From Oegoconia quadripuncta (taxonomy: Eukaryota > Arthropoda > Insecta > Lepidoptera > Autostichidae), in the NCBI GenBank assembly GCA_949316235.1, contig OX438744.1:25841578-25905577 (forward strand): 64,000 nucleotides of DNA, written 5' to 3'. A model generated the notes under the pieces. It worked only from the letters and a program-made list of their open reading frames with translations. It did not search any database and was not told where the DNA came from. Numbering within the stretch: the first letter of the stretch is position 1; each line of letters opens with the position of its first letter. Both the position numbers and the translations under genes were made by a program. This document shows, piece after piece, positions 10,863 through 21,902 of the stretch.

Positions 10863-11108
10863 TCCGTTTCTTCAGACGAGAAATCCAATAATGTATTTTG
10901 GAATAGACAAAGAAAACCAAAATATTACATATGACAGAGTAATAACGATAGGTTATGTACAAAGGTGGACTTATCTAATGATGAGATAATCAAATAATAA
11001 ACTTACATTATACTCAGTATCAGGGTGGTGACCACAAATGTAATGATAAATTTCCAACTGAAGACCCCGTGGATTCTAATTATTTTTGGGAATTACTGCC
11101 AAAATTCT
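10863..11108. other. LINE-L-like remnant and unassigned sequence
   Basis: A short match to LINE-L (TGTACAAAGGTGGACTTATC) near 10958 in minus orientation. The rest is unassigned. Confidence 0.4.
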
Positions 11109-11296
11109 AACCGCCTCCGTGGCTCAATGTAAACAACATAGGGTTTACGAATCGGAGGTCGCGGGTTCAATCCCCAGCGGGGTACATGTTTAGTACTCGG
11201 TTTGGTTGGTGGTAGGGCATTTTAAATATCCGCCTGGCTAACTACCACCAACTTATCTAAATCTGCCGCTAAACAGCAATGTTAATGTTGTCAGAG
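11109..11296 (+). mobile_element. SINE-A copy, 3'-truncated
   Basis: Intact head with GTGGCTCAATGTAAACAACA, body to CAGCAATGTTAATG, then an abrupt end. The usual 3' half is absent. Confidence 0.85.
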
Positions 11297-11779
11297 ATTC
11301 CGACCAGTTCCGGTCGAGGGCGCCCGCCTAACTAAGTCTGGATCCGTCACTGGCTTTTGGTAACAACGAGCATAGAGTATTTCAACGAACCCCAATAACG
11401 TGATGAAAAGAAAGCTATCTCACAAAGTTATGACTTACAGATCGAGATGAACAACAAACCAGTTCCTTTCACAAACATTGAGATTAAAAACTTTCTAAGT
11501 AAAACGGGTGAGTCCGCAGTTGTCCCAAGTGTAGTTTTGGGAAATGGACTTTGTCCTGAAACGAAGTTAGTGGCGAGCCCACTGGAATAACTACGAATTA
11601 TTTAGCCTTTAGGCTACAATACATTTAGGAGAAATTCCGCGTCAAATGGTTCCTAAAACAAATGATCCTGACAGAGAGCAAACCGAGGTGATTTCCCATA
11701 AGCGTATTATGGTGAATTATTATTAAGGAGATTATCATCATTGAGAGAAAGAGATTTAGGTACAATTAGGTATCCTCTC
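11297..11779. other. Unassigned sequence
   Basis: Contains TTAGTGGCGAGCC near 11569, shared with the LINE remnant at 3.4 kb. Otherwise unassigned. Confidence 0.4.
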
Positions 11780-12480
<701 letters not shown>

Positions 12481-12618
12481 AAATTTTTACAAAACAATTA
12501 AGCTAGGGTTTTGGACCACCTAGTAAGTACTTGTCTGTGTCAGGTGGTCCCACTCTTCCATATCTTATATTAATGTTGAAAAACAATAGTTAGGTGTGGA
12601 TGTGTGTGTGTGGGTCAT
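12481..12618. other. Unassigned sequence
   Basis: Short AT-rich spacer between LINE-Y and LINE-P with a TGTGTG run. Confidence 0.4.
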
Positions 12619-12708
12619 GTGAATTACATTACATAATCTTATTCCACCGTCACCCTTCCATCTTCGGACCACTAGGCGTGGGGAGGGATTCCACCCGTAT
12701 ATAGTTAA
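12619..12708 (+). pseudogene. LINE-P, left half of split copy
   Basis: Matches the antisense of 57870-57930. It encodes a LIPPSP-like segment and a GEGFHPY-like segment. The frame stops at the Helitron boundary and the LINE resumes at 17661. Confidence 0.75.
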
Positions 12709-13103
12709 CTAGCAGCTGCCCGCGACTTCGTCCGCGTAGACTACATGAATCAACACTTTATTACTTTCCCACGGGAATACATTCAGCAGAAAAATTACCA
12801 TGTAGAGTTTATCGATATCGATTTTATGGTTTTAACCCCCATTTCACAACCCAGGGGGTTGTTTTTCGAAAAATCTCAAAACACGTATTAGCTTATTTGT
12901 TCCTAGGAGTACTCTTAGTCGAAAATAGTCGAAATGTCCAAGTTATACTGTTTCTTCATACAAACTTCCCCACCCCTGTTTCACCCCCTTAAAGGGTGAA
13001 TTTTGAAAAATCCTTTCTTAGTGCTCCCCTAGACTTTGTAAGGAACCTACGTGCCCAATTTGGAAACTCTATTCACCCCTTTGACTATGACTTTGACTAT
13101 GAT

Positions 13104-13320
13104 TTTGAGCCTTCGACTTTGAGCTTTCGACTTTGAGTCTTCGACTTTTAGCCTTCGACTTTGAGCCTTTGACTTTGAGCTTTCGACTTTGAGTCTTCGA
13201 CTTTGAGCCTTCGACTTTGAGCCTTCGACTTTGAGCCTTCGACTTTGAGCCTTCGAATTTGAGCCTTCGACTTTGAGCCTTCGACTTTGAGCCTTCGACT
13301 TTGAATTTCGAATTTGAATC
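13104..13320. repeat. 14-bp minisatellite, array 1
   Basis: Tandem TTCGACTTTGAGCC units with C/T and A/C variants. Because 14 is not a multiple of three, all three frames yield the same 14-residue peptide repeat RRLKVEGSKSKAQS on the minus strand. Long open frames here are a by-product. Confidence 0.95.
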
Positions 13321-13356
13321 TTCGACATTGACTCTTCGACTCTAACTCTTCGACTT

Positions 13357-13406
13357 CGACACCAATTTGAATTTGTGATTGAAATCACAAATTCAAATTG
13401 GTGTCG
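13357..13406. repeat. Fold-back, 24-bp perfect arms
   Basis: Arms at 13357-13380 and 13383-13406 (CGACACCAATTTGAATTTG... and its exact complement) around a GA loop. Sister modules at 14.8 and 16.6 kb have only the left arm, so the right arm is a local inverted duplication. Confidence 0.9.
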
Positions 13407-14325
13407 AAGAGTCCCCTACCACTATCGCAACCCGTAAGGGGTTAGCTTCAAAATAAATGTCATTTTCGCAATCAACGTCCCAAAAAACCTAAATAACGAC
13501 ACCAATATAGACTTTTTTGGTGTCATCCCCCACCCCTATCACACCCCTAGAGGGTTGGCTTAAAATAAATGTCATTTTCATAATCAACATCCCAAAAAAC
13601 CTAAATAACGACACCAATATCGATTTTATGGTTTCAACCCCCATTTCACACCCCAGGGGGCTGTTTTTCGAAAAATCTCAACTCAGTCTTATCTCATTCT
13701 CTAACACCAAGGGGTTAGCTTTAAAACAAATGGCATTTTCGTAATCAACGGCCCAAAACACCTAAATAATCACACCAATATTCACTTTTTTGGTATCAAC
13801 CCCCACCCCTATCTCAACCCTAGAGGGTTAACTTAAAATAAATGTCATATTCATAATCAACATCCCATAAAATCTAACTAACGACACCATTATCGATTAT
13901 ATGGTTTTAGCCCCCATTTCACACCCCAGGAGGTTGTCCAATATAGACTTTTTTGGTAGCAACCCCCACCCCTATCTCAACCCTAAAGGGTTAAATTAAA
14001 ATAAATGTAATTTTCATAATAAACATCCCATAAATCCTAAATAACGACACCGATATCGATTTTATGGTTTTAACCCCCATTTCACAACCCAGGGGGTTGT
14101 TTTTCGAAAAATCTCAAAACACGTATTAGCTTATTTGTTCCTAGGAGTACTCTTGCGAAGTTTCGAGTCGAAAATAGTCGAAATGTCTAAGTTATACTGT
14201 TTCTTCATACAAACTTCCCACCCCTGTTTCACCCCCTTAAACGGTGAATTTTGAAAAATCCTTTCTAAGTGCTCCCCTAGACCTCGTAAGGAACCTACGT
14301 GCCAAATTTGGAAACTCTATTCACC

Positions 14326-14555
14326 CCTTTGACTATGACTATGACTTTGACTAAAACTTTGACTATGACTTTGACTATGACTTCGACTATGACATTGACT
14401 ACGACTTTGACTTTGACTATGACTTTGACTATGACTTTGATTATGACTTTGACATTGACTATGACTTTGACTATGACTTCGACTATGACTTTGACTATGA
14501 CTTTGCCTATGACTATGACTATGACTTTGACTATGACTTTGACTATGAATTTTAC
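14326..14555. repeat. 6/12-bp microsatellite (GACTATGACTTT)n
   Basis: Degenerate array of GACTAT and GACTTT units between the repeated 5'-end block and the 14-bp array. It explains the threonine/methionine/leucine open frames. Confidence 0.9.
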
Positions 14556-14556
14556 T

Positions 14557-14770
14557 TTTCGACTTTGAGTCTTCGACTTTGAGTCTTCGACTTTGAGCCT
14601 TCGACTTTGAGCCTTCGTCTTTGAGCCTTCGATTTTGAGCCTTCGACTGAGCTTTCGACTTTGAGCTTTCGACTTTGAGTCTTCGACTTTTAGCCTTCGA
14701 CTTTCAGCCTTCGAATTTGAGCCTTCGTCTTTGAGCCTTCGAATTTGAGCCTTCGACTTTGATTTTCGAA
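14557..14770. repeat. 14-bp minisatellite, array 2
   Basis: Same TTCGACTTTGAGCC unit as array 1, more degenerate, with a GATTTT variant and one short unit. Confidence 0.92.
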
Positions 14771-15917
14771 TTTGAATCTTCGACATTGACTCTTCGACTT
14801 TGACTCTTCGACTTCGACACCAATTTGAATTTGTGATTTCAACCCCTACCACTATCGCAACCCGTAAGGGGTTAGCTTCAAAATAAATGTCATTTTCGCA
14901 ATCAACGTCCCAAAAAACCTAAATAACGACACCAATATAGACTTTCATCCCCCACCCCTATCTCACCCCTAGAGGGTTGGCTTAAAATAAAAGTCATTTT
15001 CATAATCAACATCCCAAAAAAACTAAATAACGACACCATTATCGATTATATGGTTTTAACCCCCATTTCACACCCCAGGGGGTTGTCCAATATTGACTTT
15101 TTTGGTAGCAACCCCCACCCCTATCTCAACCCTAGAGGGTTAACTTAAAATAAATGTCATTTTCATAATCAACATCCCATAAAACCTAAATAACGACACC
15201 AATATCGATTTTATGGTTTCAACCCCCATTTCACACCCCAGGGGGCTGTTTTTCGAAAAATCTCAACTCACCCTTATCTCATTCTCTAACCCCAAGGGGT
15301 TAGCTTCAAAACAAATAGCATTTTCGTAATCAACGTCCCAAAAAACCTAAATAATGACATCAATATAGATTTTTTTGGTATCATCCCCCACCCCTATCTC
15401 ACCCCTAGAGGGTTGGCTTAAAATAAATGTCATTTTCATAATCAACATCCCAAAAAAACTAAATAACGACACCAATATCGATTTTATGGTTTTAACCTCC
15501 ATTTCACAACCCAGGGGGTTGTTTTTCGAAAAATCTCAAAACACGTATTAGCTTATTTGTTCCTAGGAGTACTCTTGCGAAGTTTCGAGTCGAAAATAGT
15601 CGAAATGCTGCCCAAGTTATACTGTTTCTTCATACAAACTTCCCACCCCTGTTTCACCCCCTTAAAGGGTGAATTTTGAAAAATCCTTTCTTAGTGCTCC
15701 CCTAGACCTCGTAAGGAACCTACGTGCCAAATTTGGAAACTCTAGACCCAGCGGTTTGGCCTGTGCGTTGATATGTCAGTCAGTCAGTCATTCAGTTTCT
15801 TCCTTTATATATTTAGACTAGCAGCTGCCCGCGACTTCGTCCGCGTAGACTACATGAATCAACACTTTATTACTTTCCCACGGGAATACATTCAGCAGAA
15901 AATTACCATGTAGAGTT

Positions 15918-16165
15918 TCGACTATGACATTGACTAAGACATTGACTTTGACTTTGACTTTGACATTGACTATGACCTTGACTATGACTTTGAATAGTCA
16001 AAGTCATAGTCATAGTCAAAGTCATAGCTCAATGTCAAAGTCAAAGTCATAGGACTTTGACATTGACTATGACTTTGACTTTGACTATGACTTCGATTAC
16101 GACTTTGACTATGACTTTGCCTATGACTTTGACTATGACTTTGACACGACTTTGACTATGAATTT
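15918..16165. repeat. Microsatellite with inverted block
   Basis: GACTTT/GACTAT array in which about 60 bases (near 15996-16055) run in the opposite orientation as AAAGTCATAGTC, making a large imperfect palindrome with the flanking array. Confidence 0.85.
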
Positions 16166-16171
16166 TACTTT

Positions 16172-16605
16172 TCGACTTTGAGTCTTCGACTGTGAGTCTT
16201 CGACTTTGAGCCTTCGACTTTGAGCCTTCGTCTTTGAGCCTTCGAATTTGAGCCTTCGACTTTGAGCCTTCGACTTTGAGCCTTCGACTTTGAGCCTTCG
16301 ACTTTGAGCCTTCGAATTTGAGTCTTCGACTTTGAGCCTTCGACTTTGAGCCTTCGAATTTGAGCCTTCGACTTTGAGCCTTCGACTTTGAGCCTTCGAA
16401 TTTGAGTCTTTGACTTTGAGCCTTCGACTTTGAGCCTTCGACTTTGAGCCTTCGACTTTGAGCCTTCGACTTTGAGCCTTCGAATTTGAGTCTTCGACTT
16501 TGAGCCTTCGACTTTGAGCCTTCGACTTTGAGCCTTCGAATTTGAGCCTTCGACTTTGAGCCTTCGACTTTGAATTTCGAATTTGAATCTTCGACATTGA
16601 CTCTT
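16172..16605. repeat. 14-bp minisatellite, array 3
   Basis: Longest of the three arrays, about 31 units. It is read as RRLKVEGSKSKAQS-type peptides in every minus-strand frame. Variants TTCGAATTTGAGCC and TTCGACTTTGAGTC recur at intervals, which suggests higher-order duplication. Confidence 0.95.
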
Positions 16606-17660
16606 CGACTTCGACACCAATTTGAATTTGTGATTACAACCCAGGGGGCTGTTTTTCGAAAAATCTCAACTCACCCTTATCTCATTCTCTAACCCCAAGG
16701 GGTTAGCTTCAAAATAAATGTCATTTTCGCAATCAACGTCCCAAAAAACCATAATAACGACACCAATATAGACTTTTTTGGTATCATCCCCCACCCCTAT
16801 CTCACCCCTAGAGGGTTGGCTTAAAATAAATGTCATTTTCATAATCAACATCCCAAAAAACCTAAATAACGACACCAATATCGATTTTATGGTTTCAACC
16901 CCCATTTCACACCCCAGGGGGCTGTTTTTCGAAAAATCTCAACTCACCCTTATCTCATTCTCTAACCCCAAGGGGTTAGTTTCAAAACAAATGGCATTTT
17001 CGTAATCAACGTCCCAAAAAACCTAAATAATGACACCAATATTGACTCTTTTGGTATCAACCCCCACCCCTATCTCAACCCTAGAGGGTTAACTTAAAAT
17101 AAATGTCATATTCATAATCAATATCCCATAAAATCTAAATAACGACACCATTATCGATTATATGGTTTTAACCCCCATTTCACACCCCAGGGGGTTGTCC
17201 AATATAGACTTTTTTGTAGCAACCCCCACCCCTATCTCAACCCTAGAGGGTTAACTTAAAATAAATGTCATTTTCATAATCAACATCCCATAAAACCTAA
17301 ATAACGACACCAATATCGATTTTATGGTTTTAACCCCCATTTCACAACCCAGGGGGTTGTTTTTCGAAAAATCTCAAAACACGTATTAGCTTATTTGTTC
17401 CTAGGAGTACTCTTGCGAAGTTTCGAGTCGAAAATAGTCGAAATGTCCAAGTTATACTGTTTCTTCATACAAACTTCCCACCCCTGTTTCACCCCCTTAA
17501 AGGGTGAATTTTGAAAAATCCTTTCTTAGTGCTCCCCTAGACCTCGTAAGGAACCTACGTGCCAAATTTGGAAACTCTAGACCCAGCGGTTTGGCCTGTG
17601 CGTTGATATGTCAGTCAGTCAGTCAGTCAGTCAGTCAGTTTCTTCCTTTATATATTTAGA

Positions 17661-17853
17661 TATACCGAACATTCGCACTAAGAAGTTCGATTCTTCATTC
17701 ATCATCTGAACAGCCAAGGCATGGAACTCCCTTCCGGCGTCAGTCTTTCCTGAATCCTACAGCCGTGGGATCTTCAAGAGCAGAGTGAATAGGCATTTAC
17801 TTTCCATCGGGTGAGATTGTGGATACGCGAATCCAGTCGATCATAAAAAAAAT
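17661..17853 (+). pseudogene. LINE-P, right half of split copy
   Basis: Continues the frame left at 12708 with NIRTKKFDSSF, a stop, then TAKAWNSLPASVFPES and GIFKSRVNRHL before the terminal stop. This matches the terminal segment of LINE-P at 57.7 kb. Together with 12619-12708 it shows the Helitron pair landed in an older LINE. Confidence 0.8.
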
Positions 17854-18011
17854 GTAAACGCATCTTGCCCATTACTCGTATTAATTATAATTTTAATAAG
17901 TATTTGTTGACCAGTGTCCGTGCGTAATTTGGAGGCTCAACTGAAAATCAGCGTTGTATAGTGAGCGGCTACAACTAACAACCCATGTTGAGTTGGAGAC
18001 CTTTTTGACTC
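17854..18011. other. Unassigned sequence
   Basis: Short AT-rich spacer between the LINE-P tail and Repeat-G. Confidence 0.35.
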
Positions 18012-18138
18012 CGCCTGAAGCACTACTCCCAGGCTGATGCTGTAGAGGATGTCCAGGAGTAGGCCACAGTATATAGAAAACGAAAGATGAAGATGAGCCG
18101 GCGGAAATCTTTAGAAATCGTTGTCACTGACAACTTAT

Positions 18139-20110
18139 AATTAAAAGTTACAACAATAGTTTCGATTACCAAATTAACGTAGAAGGTCAAACATTAACTA
18201 ATGCTCTTGCAATCGCGGACGCGTTTGAAAGTTTTTTCACTAACATTCCAGTATCGATAACTAGGTCTCTTAATTCTTCCCCCACTCTCGCTGAATTATT
18301 ACTAAAACAAAATGTAACCGAATGTACCGATGTATTTAAATTCCATCACGTTACACCATTATGTATTATTAAGACATTTAAATCTTTAAATATGAAAAGG
18401 ACAGCGGATCTTCATGGTCTATCAGTTAAAATAATTAGTTTTATTGTAGAGGATATTGCTCCTCATTTAGCTATTATTTTCAACCAGTGCACTAATAATG
18501 GTGTGTTTCCTGATATGATGAAGCATAGTAAAGTAATTCCGTTATTTAAGTCTGGTGATACTCAAGTTCGTACAAATTTCCGACCGATCTCAATTTTACC
18601 GACTTTAAGTAAAATATTTGAAAGCTTAATTTTAAATCAATTGCTCTCACATTTCAATTTGAATAATTTGATTACAACCAAACAATTTGGTTTCACTAAG
18701 GGACGTTCGACAACTGATGCCGGTATTGAGTTGTTACAACATATTTTTGATGCCTGGGAGGGTTCACAGGACGCCATTGGCATCTTTTGTGATCTGTCCA
18801 AGGCATTCGATTGCGTCCACCATGACATCTTAATTATGAAACTACACCATTATGGCGTCCAGGGCCAAGCACTCAGCCTAATGAAATCATATCTACATGA
18901 TCGAATTCAGAGGGTTGATGTCAATGGAGAGTGATCATCAGGATCTCCAGTTAGCATGGGCGTACCGCAGGGTTCAATACTGGGACCATTCCTATTGTTA
19001 GTTTATATCAACGAATTACCTCACCTCGCTAAGGAAAGACACAAGATCGTATTGTTTGCTGATGACACTTCTTTAATATTTAAAGTTGACAGATATCAAT
19101 TAGCATATGACGAAGTGAATAATGCTGTCTCAAAAATAGTCGAATGGTTCACAGTCAATAACTTGCTCCTTAATGAGAACAAAACGAAATGTCTTAGATT
19201 TTCATTACCTAATGTTGAACAGGTTGCCACCAAAATAAGAATTAAACATGAAGAGTTGGACCTTGTGGACATAACTGTATTCCTTGGTATGACTTTAGAT
19301 TCTCGGTTACAGTGGGGACCCCATATTAAAAAACTAATGAAAAGACTCAGTTCTGCCGCATATGCTGTTAAGAAAATTCGAAATATCTGTCATATTGAAA
19401 CAGCGCGCTTAGTCTACTTCAGCTACTTTCACAGCTTGATGTCATATGGTATCTTGCTGTGGGGAAACGCTGCTGATACAGATAGCATATTTGTCTTACA
19501 GAAACGAGCTATTCGTGCAATTTATAAATTAAGGTCAAGAGATACATTAAGACAAATATTTAAAGAAATTAATATTTTAACATTTTCGTCACAATATATA
19601 TATATATATGAAAATCTTGTATATGTTAAGAGAAATATATATTCATTCGAGAAACATTGTGACCGACATAATGTCAATACAAGGAGCAAAAATCAATTAG
19701 CTGTACCTTTTAGTAGACTTAGTAAATTTAGTAAGTCATTCAGAGGTCAATGTGTGCGCTTCTACAACAAGGTTCCCATGGATATACGGAATCTTCCGCT
19801 TAATAAATTTAAACTTATTATAAAACAAAAATTATGTAAAAAGGGATATTACAAAATTTCAGACTACATTAATGAAAGTAATCCATGGGATTAAACCAGC
19901 TCCTCTACACGATATATAAAATTGTTGTAACCTCTCTTGATTGTAAATGATTGATTGAAAAGAGACAAACCCTCTGAGTTTCTCGCTAGCTCTTCTCAGT
20001 AGTGGTCGCGTTCCGAGCTAGTGGTAGTTTAAAAAACAAATGACGTTCATAATATAAAATTGTATTGCCTACATGAATAAATGATTTTCATTTCATTTCA
20101 TTTCATTTCA
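18139..20110 (+). mobile_element. LINE-R, 5'-truncated
   Basis: About 1.97 kb from the middle of ORF2 through the 3' untranslated region to an (ATTTC)n tail at 20083-20110. The endonuclease half is absent. It is the longest LINE piece of the window and sits within Repeat-G. Confidence 0.85.
18145..19894 (+). pseudogene. LINE-R reverse transcriptase, one TGA
   Basis: This is the RNA-templated polymerase of a CR1/Jockey-group non-LTR retrotransposon, which copies its own RNA at nicked DNA. The frame stays open from about 18145 to 19894 except for a TGA at 18932-18934. RT blocks appear in order: VIPLFKSGD with NFRPISILPTLSKIFE, GFTKGRSTTDAG, FCDLSKAFD (motif A aspartates), VPQGSILGP (motif B), LFADDTSLIF (motif C with the catalytic Asp pair), ENKTKCLRF (motif D) and FLGMTLDSRLQWG (motif E). 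The C-terminus has RFYNKVPMDIRNLPLNKFK and YYKISDYINE before TAA. The stop lies between motifs A and B, so any product would lack the catalytic pair. All catalytic residues are otherwise intact, which points to fairly recent insertion. No endonuclease or ORF1 is present. Confidence 0.9.
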
Positions 20111-20292
20111 CATAACAAATAACTCGATGATATATTTAAAATAACTTTTATACTGAATAAACAGAATTTATGTTAGTTTTTAGTTTTCATTAACAAAAAT
20201 AAGAGAAAAATACACGTCCAATCTTTTCAAGGGCAAATCACGAACTGACTAAACAAAAAGCTACACTGAAAGAAAGAGAGACAGAGAGAACA

Positions 20293-20680
20293 TCGTTTTA
20301 TTCTCTGCTCTAGGAGAAGGCAAAGGGATCTAGCCCCTAGCAGCCATGTCTTATTTCTCTTATTTCTTCAGTTTGTAAGTCAGTCTCAGTCAAAACAAGT
20401 AATTCGTCGTATACTTTGCGTATACAGAGTCTAGTCACGGTCAAGTCATTCTTCAGTAAAGTGGCAGAATGCTTTACAAAAGATTTTGGCGGATTCTTGT
20501 GGGAACCCGAAAGCTTCGTTACGCAATTTAATTTACACTTCCCTTCACTTGTACACCATCACTAACGTTTGCTGCACAATATTCTGCCATTATTAAGCTT
20601 CAAAAGTTAGAATGCACAAATTATAAGAATTATAAAGAAATATGCAACTTCACTCGCCGAGATCCCGCCAAAAAGCCAGA
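20293..20680 (-). mobile_element. Repeat-E nested in Repeat-G
   Basis: On the minus strand it runs from GGCTTTTTGGCGGGATCTCG to AGAGAATAAAACGA. The 10-base direct repeat AGAGAGAACA lies on both sides (20283-20292 and 20680-20689, ambiguous by a base because the site is GA-rich). No tRNA-like boxes were found. Confidence 0.8.
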
Positions 20681-20875
20681 GAGAGAACAGGCAGAGTTCA
20701 AATTTTGAATTTAAAATATTATGACTTAACCGAAAAAGAAACAAACAAGGAGAATATTATAGGGCATCTCGTTACACACCTCGCCACACCGACAAACGCA
20801 ATGTCTACTTTTTGTGTGCGTCTCCACTGTGTAATACTTGTGCCTGATTGTGTCATGATAAATTTTTCTTTCTTT

Positions 20876-21090
20876 CAAAGTCAAACTCAAAAATGCTTTA
20901 TTTTGTAGGTACACAGAGTACACTTAAAATAGTCAATTTTCCATTTTTGAAGCTACTGCTTGTTCAAAATGCAATTTTCCCCTGAGAGGAACAAGCAAGA
21001 AACTCGAAGGGTTGCTCTTTTAAAATCAGGCTTTGATTTTACATAAAGGTTTTTATATTACAAAAAAGTTTTTATATTTCATTATTAATT
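20876..21090 (-). mobile_element. LINE-D 3' end
   Basis: Antisense LINE-D tail (AAATGCTTTATTTTGTAGG first), ending in the 3' untranslated region near AATTAATAATG. No coding codons are kept. Confidence 0.8.
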
Positions 21091-21359
21091 TGTTTCTAGT
21101 GACAATCACCAAAAATGAACTCAAACTCATATCAAATAATTTATTGCATTCCTTATGTTTTGTTTTGATGACATTATAGTGTACTGTATCAATAAGGACC
21201 TTGTGAAGGCAAGGCAAGGCTATGAGAGAGTAGCATGCATTAATTTAAATAATTACATAAAATTCTTAATACATTATTTACCGGCTAGATATTTAACCTA
21301 TTATATTATCATATGTATTTTTACCTTTATATTCCAAATATAAAATTAAAATAAAATAG
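21091..21359. other. Unassigned AT-rich sequence
   Basis: No repeat family or coding exon recognised. Confidence 0.4.
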
Positions 21360-21421
21360 ATATATAATATCATATTAATAAATATTTCATTTAAATTATT
21401 TATTAATATGATATTATATAT
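21360..21421. repeat. AT-rich 25-bp inverted repeat
   Basis: Arms 21360-21384 and 21397-21421 (TATAATATCATATTAATAAA and its complement) are exact, with a 12-base spacer. It could extrude as a cruciform or be a fold-back remnant. Confidence 0.85.
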
Positions 21422-21902
21422 TATTTATATTGTCTTATTATTATTATTTATTTATGTCATTAATTTATATTATTTCACCTCTAAAATTTTCTGTCATGTA
21501 TTCATTTATTACTCGATCGGCAACACGAATGTGATACACAGAATATATACCTCCGTCAATATTTTATTTTTATCACCGCAAAATTACGTATTGCGGTCTT
21601 TTTTATTATTCAGATCTATGTGTAAATACGTCTATATTACAGTACAGTTGGTCGGTAATCAACGGTACCATAAGGGCATATTTTTACAGGGGTCGGTACA
21701 GTTTACGAGCGTATTTATATTTCGCTTCGGCTCAACAGGCTTGGTTTGCTACTCAGGACTAAAGCGTCGGATGAGCATGCTCATCGTACAGGGGGCCAGT
21801 ATGGCGACTGGAGTAGTCTCAGTAAAAGGTATCTAATAAATCTACTCCTTGTTACTGAAATCCGATTAGGTAAGACGAAATAGTAGATTGTATAACATTA
21901 GG
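21422..21902. other. Unassigned, with palindromes
   Basis: An open frame of 142 codons covers part of this stretch (21408-21836). It opens inside the AT palindrome and shows no domain. A 16-base perfect palindrome GATGAGCATGCTCATC lies at 21770-21785 and a 7-bp stem (ACCGCAA/TTGCGGT) near 21574-21596. Not called as a gene. Confidence 0.4.

Larger units (their letters stand above)
12709..15817 (-). mobile_element. Helitron-like element 1, composite
   Basis: On the minus strand it begins TCTAAATATATAAAGGAAG and ends GCGGGCAGCTGCTAG, the TC...CTAG layout of Helitrons. The host A and T lie outside, and a GCG/CGC hairpin sits just upstream of the 3' end. The 5'-terminal block (GGAAACTCT preceded by GTAAGGAACCTACGTGCC) recurs internally near 13060, 14300 and 15730, so the element carries internal duplications. 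No Rep or helicase frame is present: it is non-autonomous. Confidence 0.8.
15818..17660 (-). mobile_element. Helitron-like element 2
   Basis: A second element with the same TC and CTAG ends, abutting element 1 with no base between (CTAG followed directly by TCTAAATA on the minus strand). The host T lies outside at 17661. The interior repeats a module with ATCGATTTTATGG, CCCCATTTCACACCCCAGG and TTTTTCGAAAAATCTCAA several times. No coding capacity. Confidence 0.8.
18012..20775 (+). mobile_element. Repeat-G with two nested insertions
   Basis: The three parts 18012-18138, 20111-20292 and 20681-20775 match, in order, the continuous Repeat-G at 1594-1985. The gaps hold a LINE (18139-20110) and Repeat-E (20293-20680). 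So Repeat-G is older than both. Confidence 0.75.

Noticed and set aside
14299..14568. Plus-strand frame of Thr/Met/Leu repeats
   Set aside because: Product of the GACTTT/GACTAT microsatellite.
13047..16620. Long minus-strand frames made of RRLKVEGSKSKAQS repeats
   Set aside because: A 14-bp repeat has no stop in any frame, so the frames are automatic. They have no conserved start and lie inside non-autonomous Helitrons.
21408..21836. 142-codon open frame
   Set aside because: It begins within an AT palindrome, has a hydrophobic AT-driven composition at its start, no domain and no splice context. Chance is the simpler reading.
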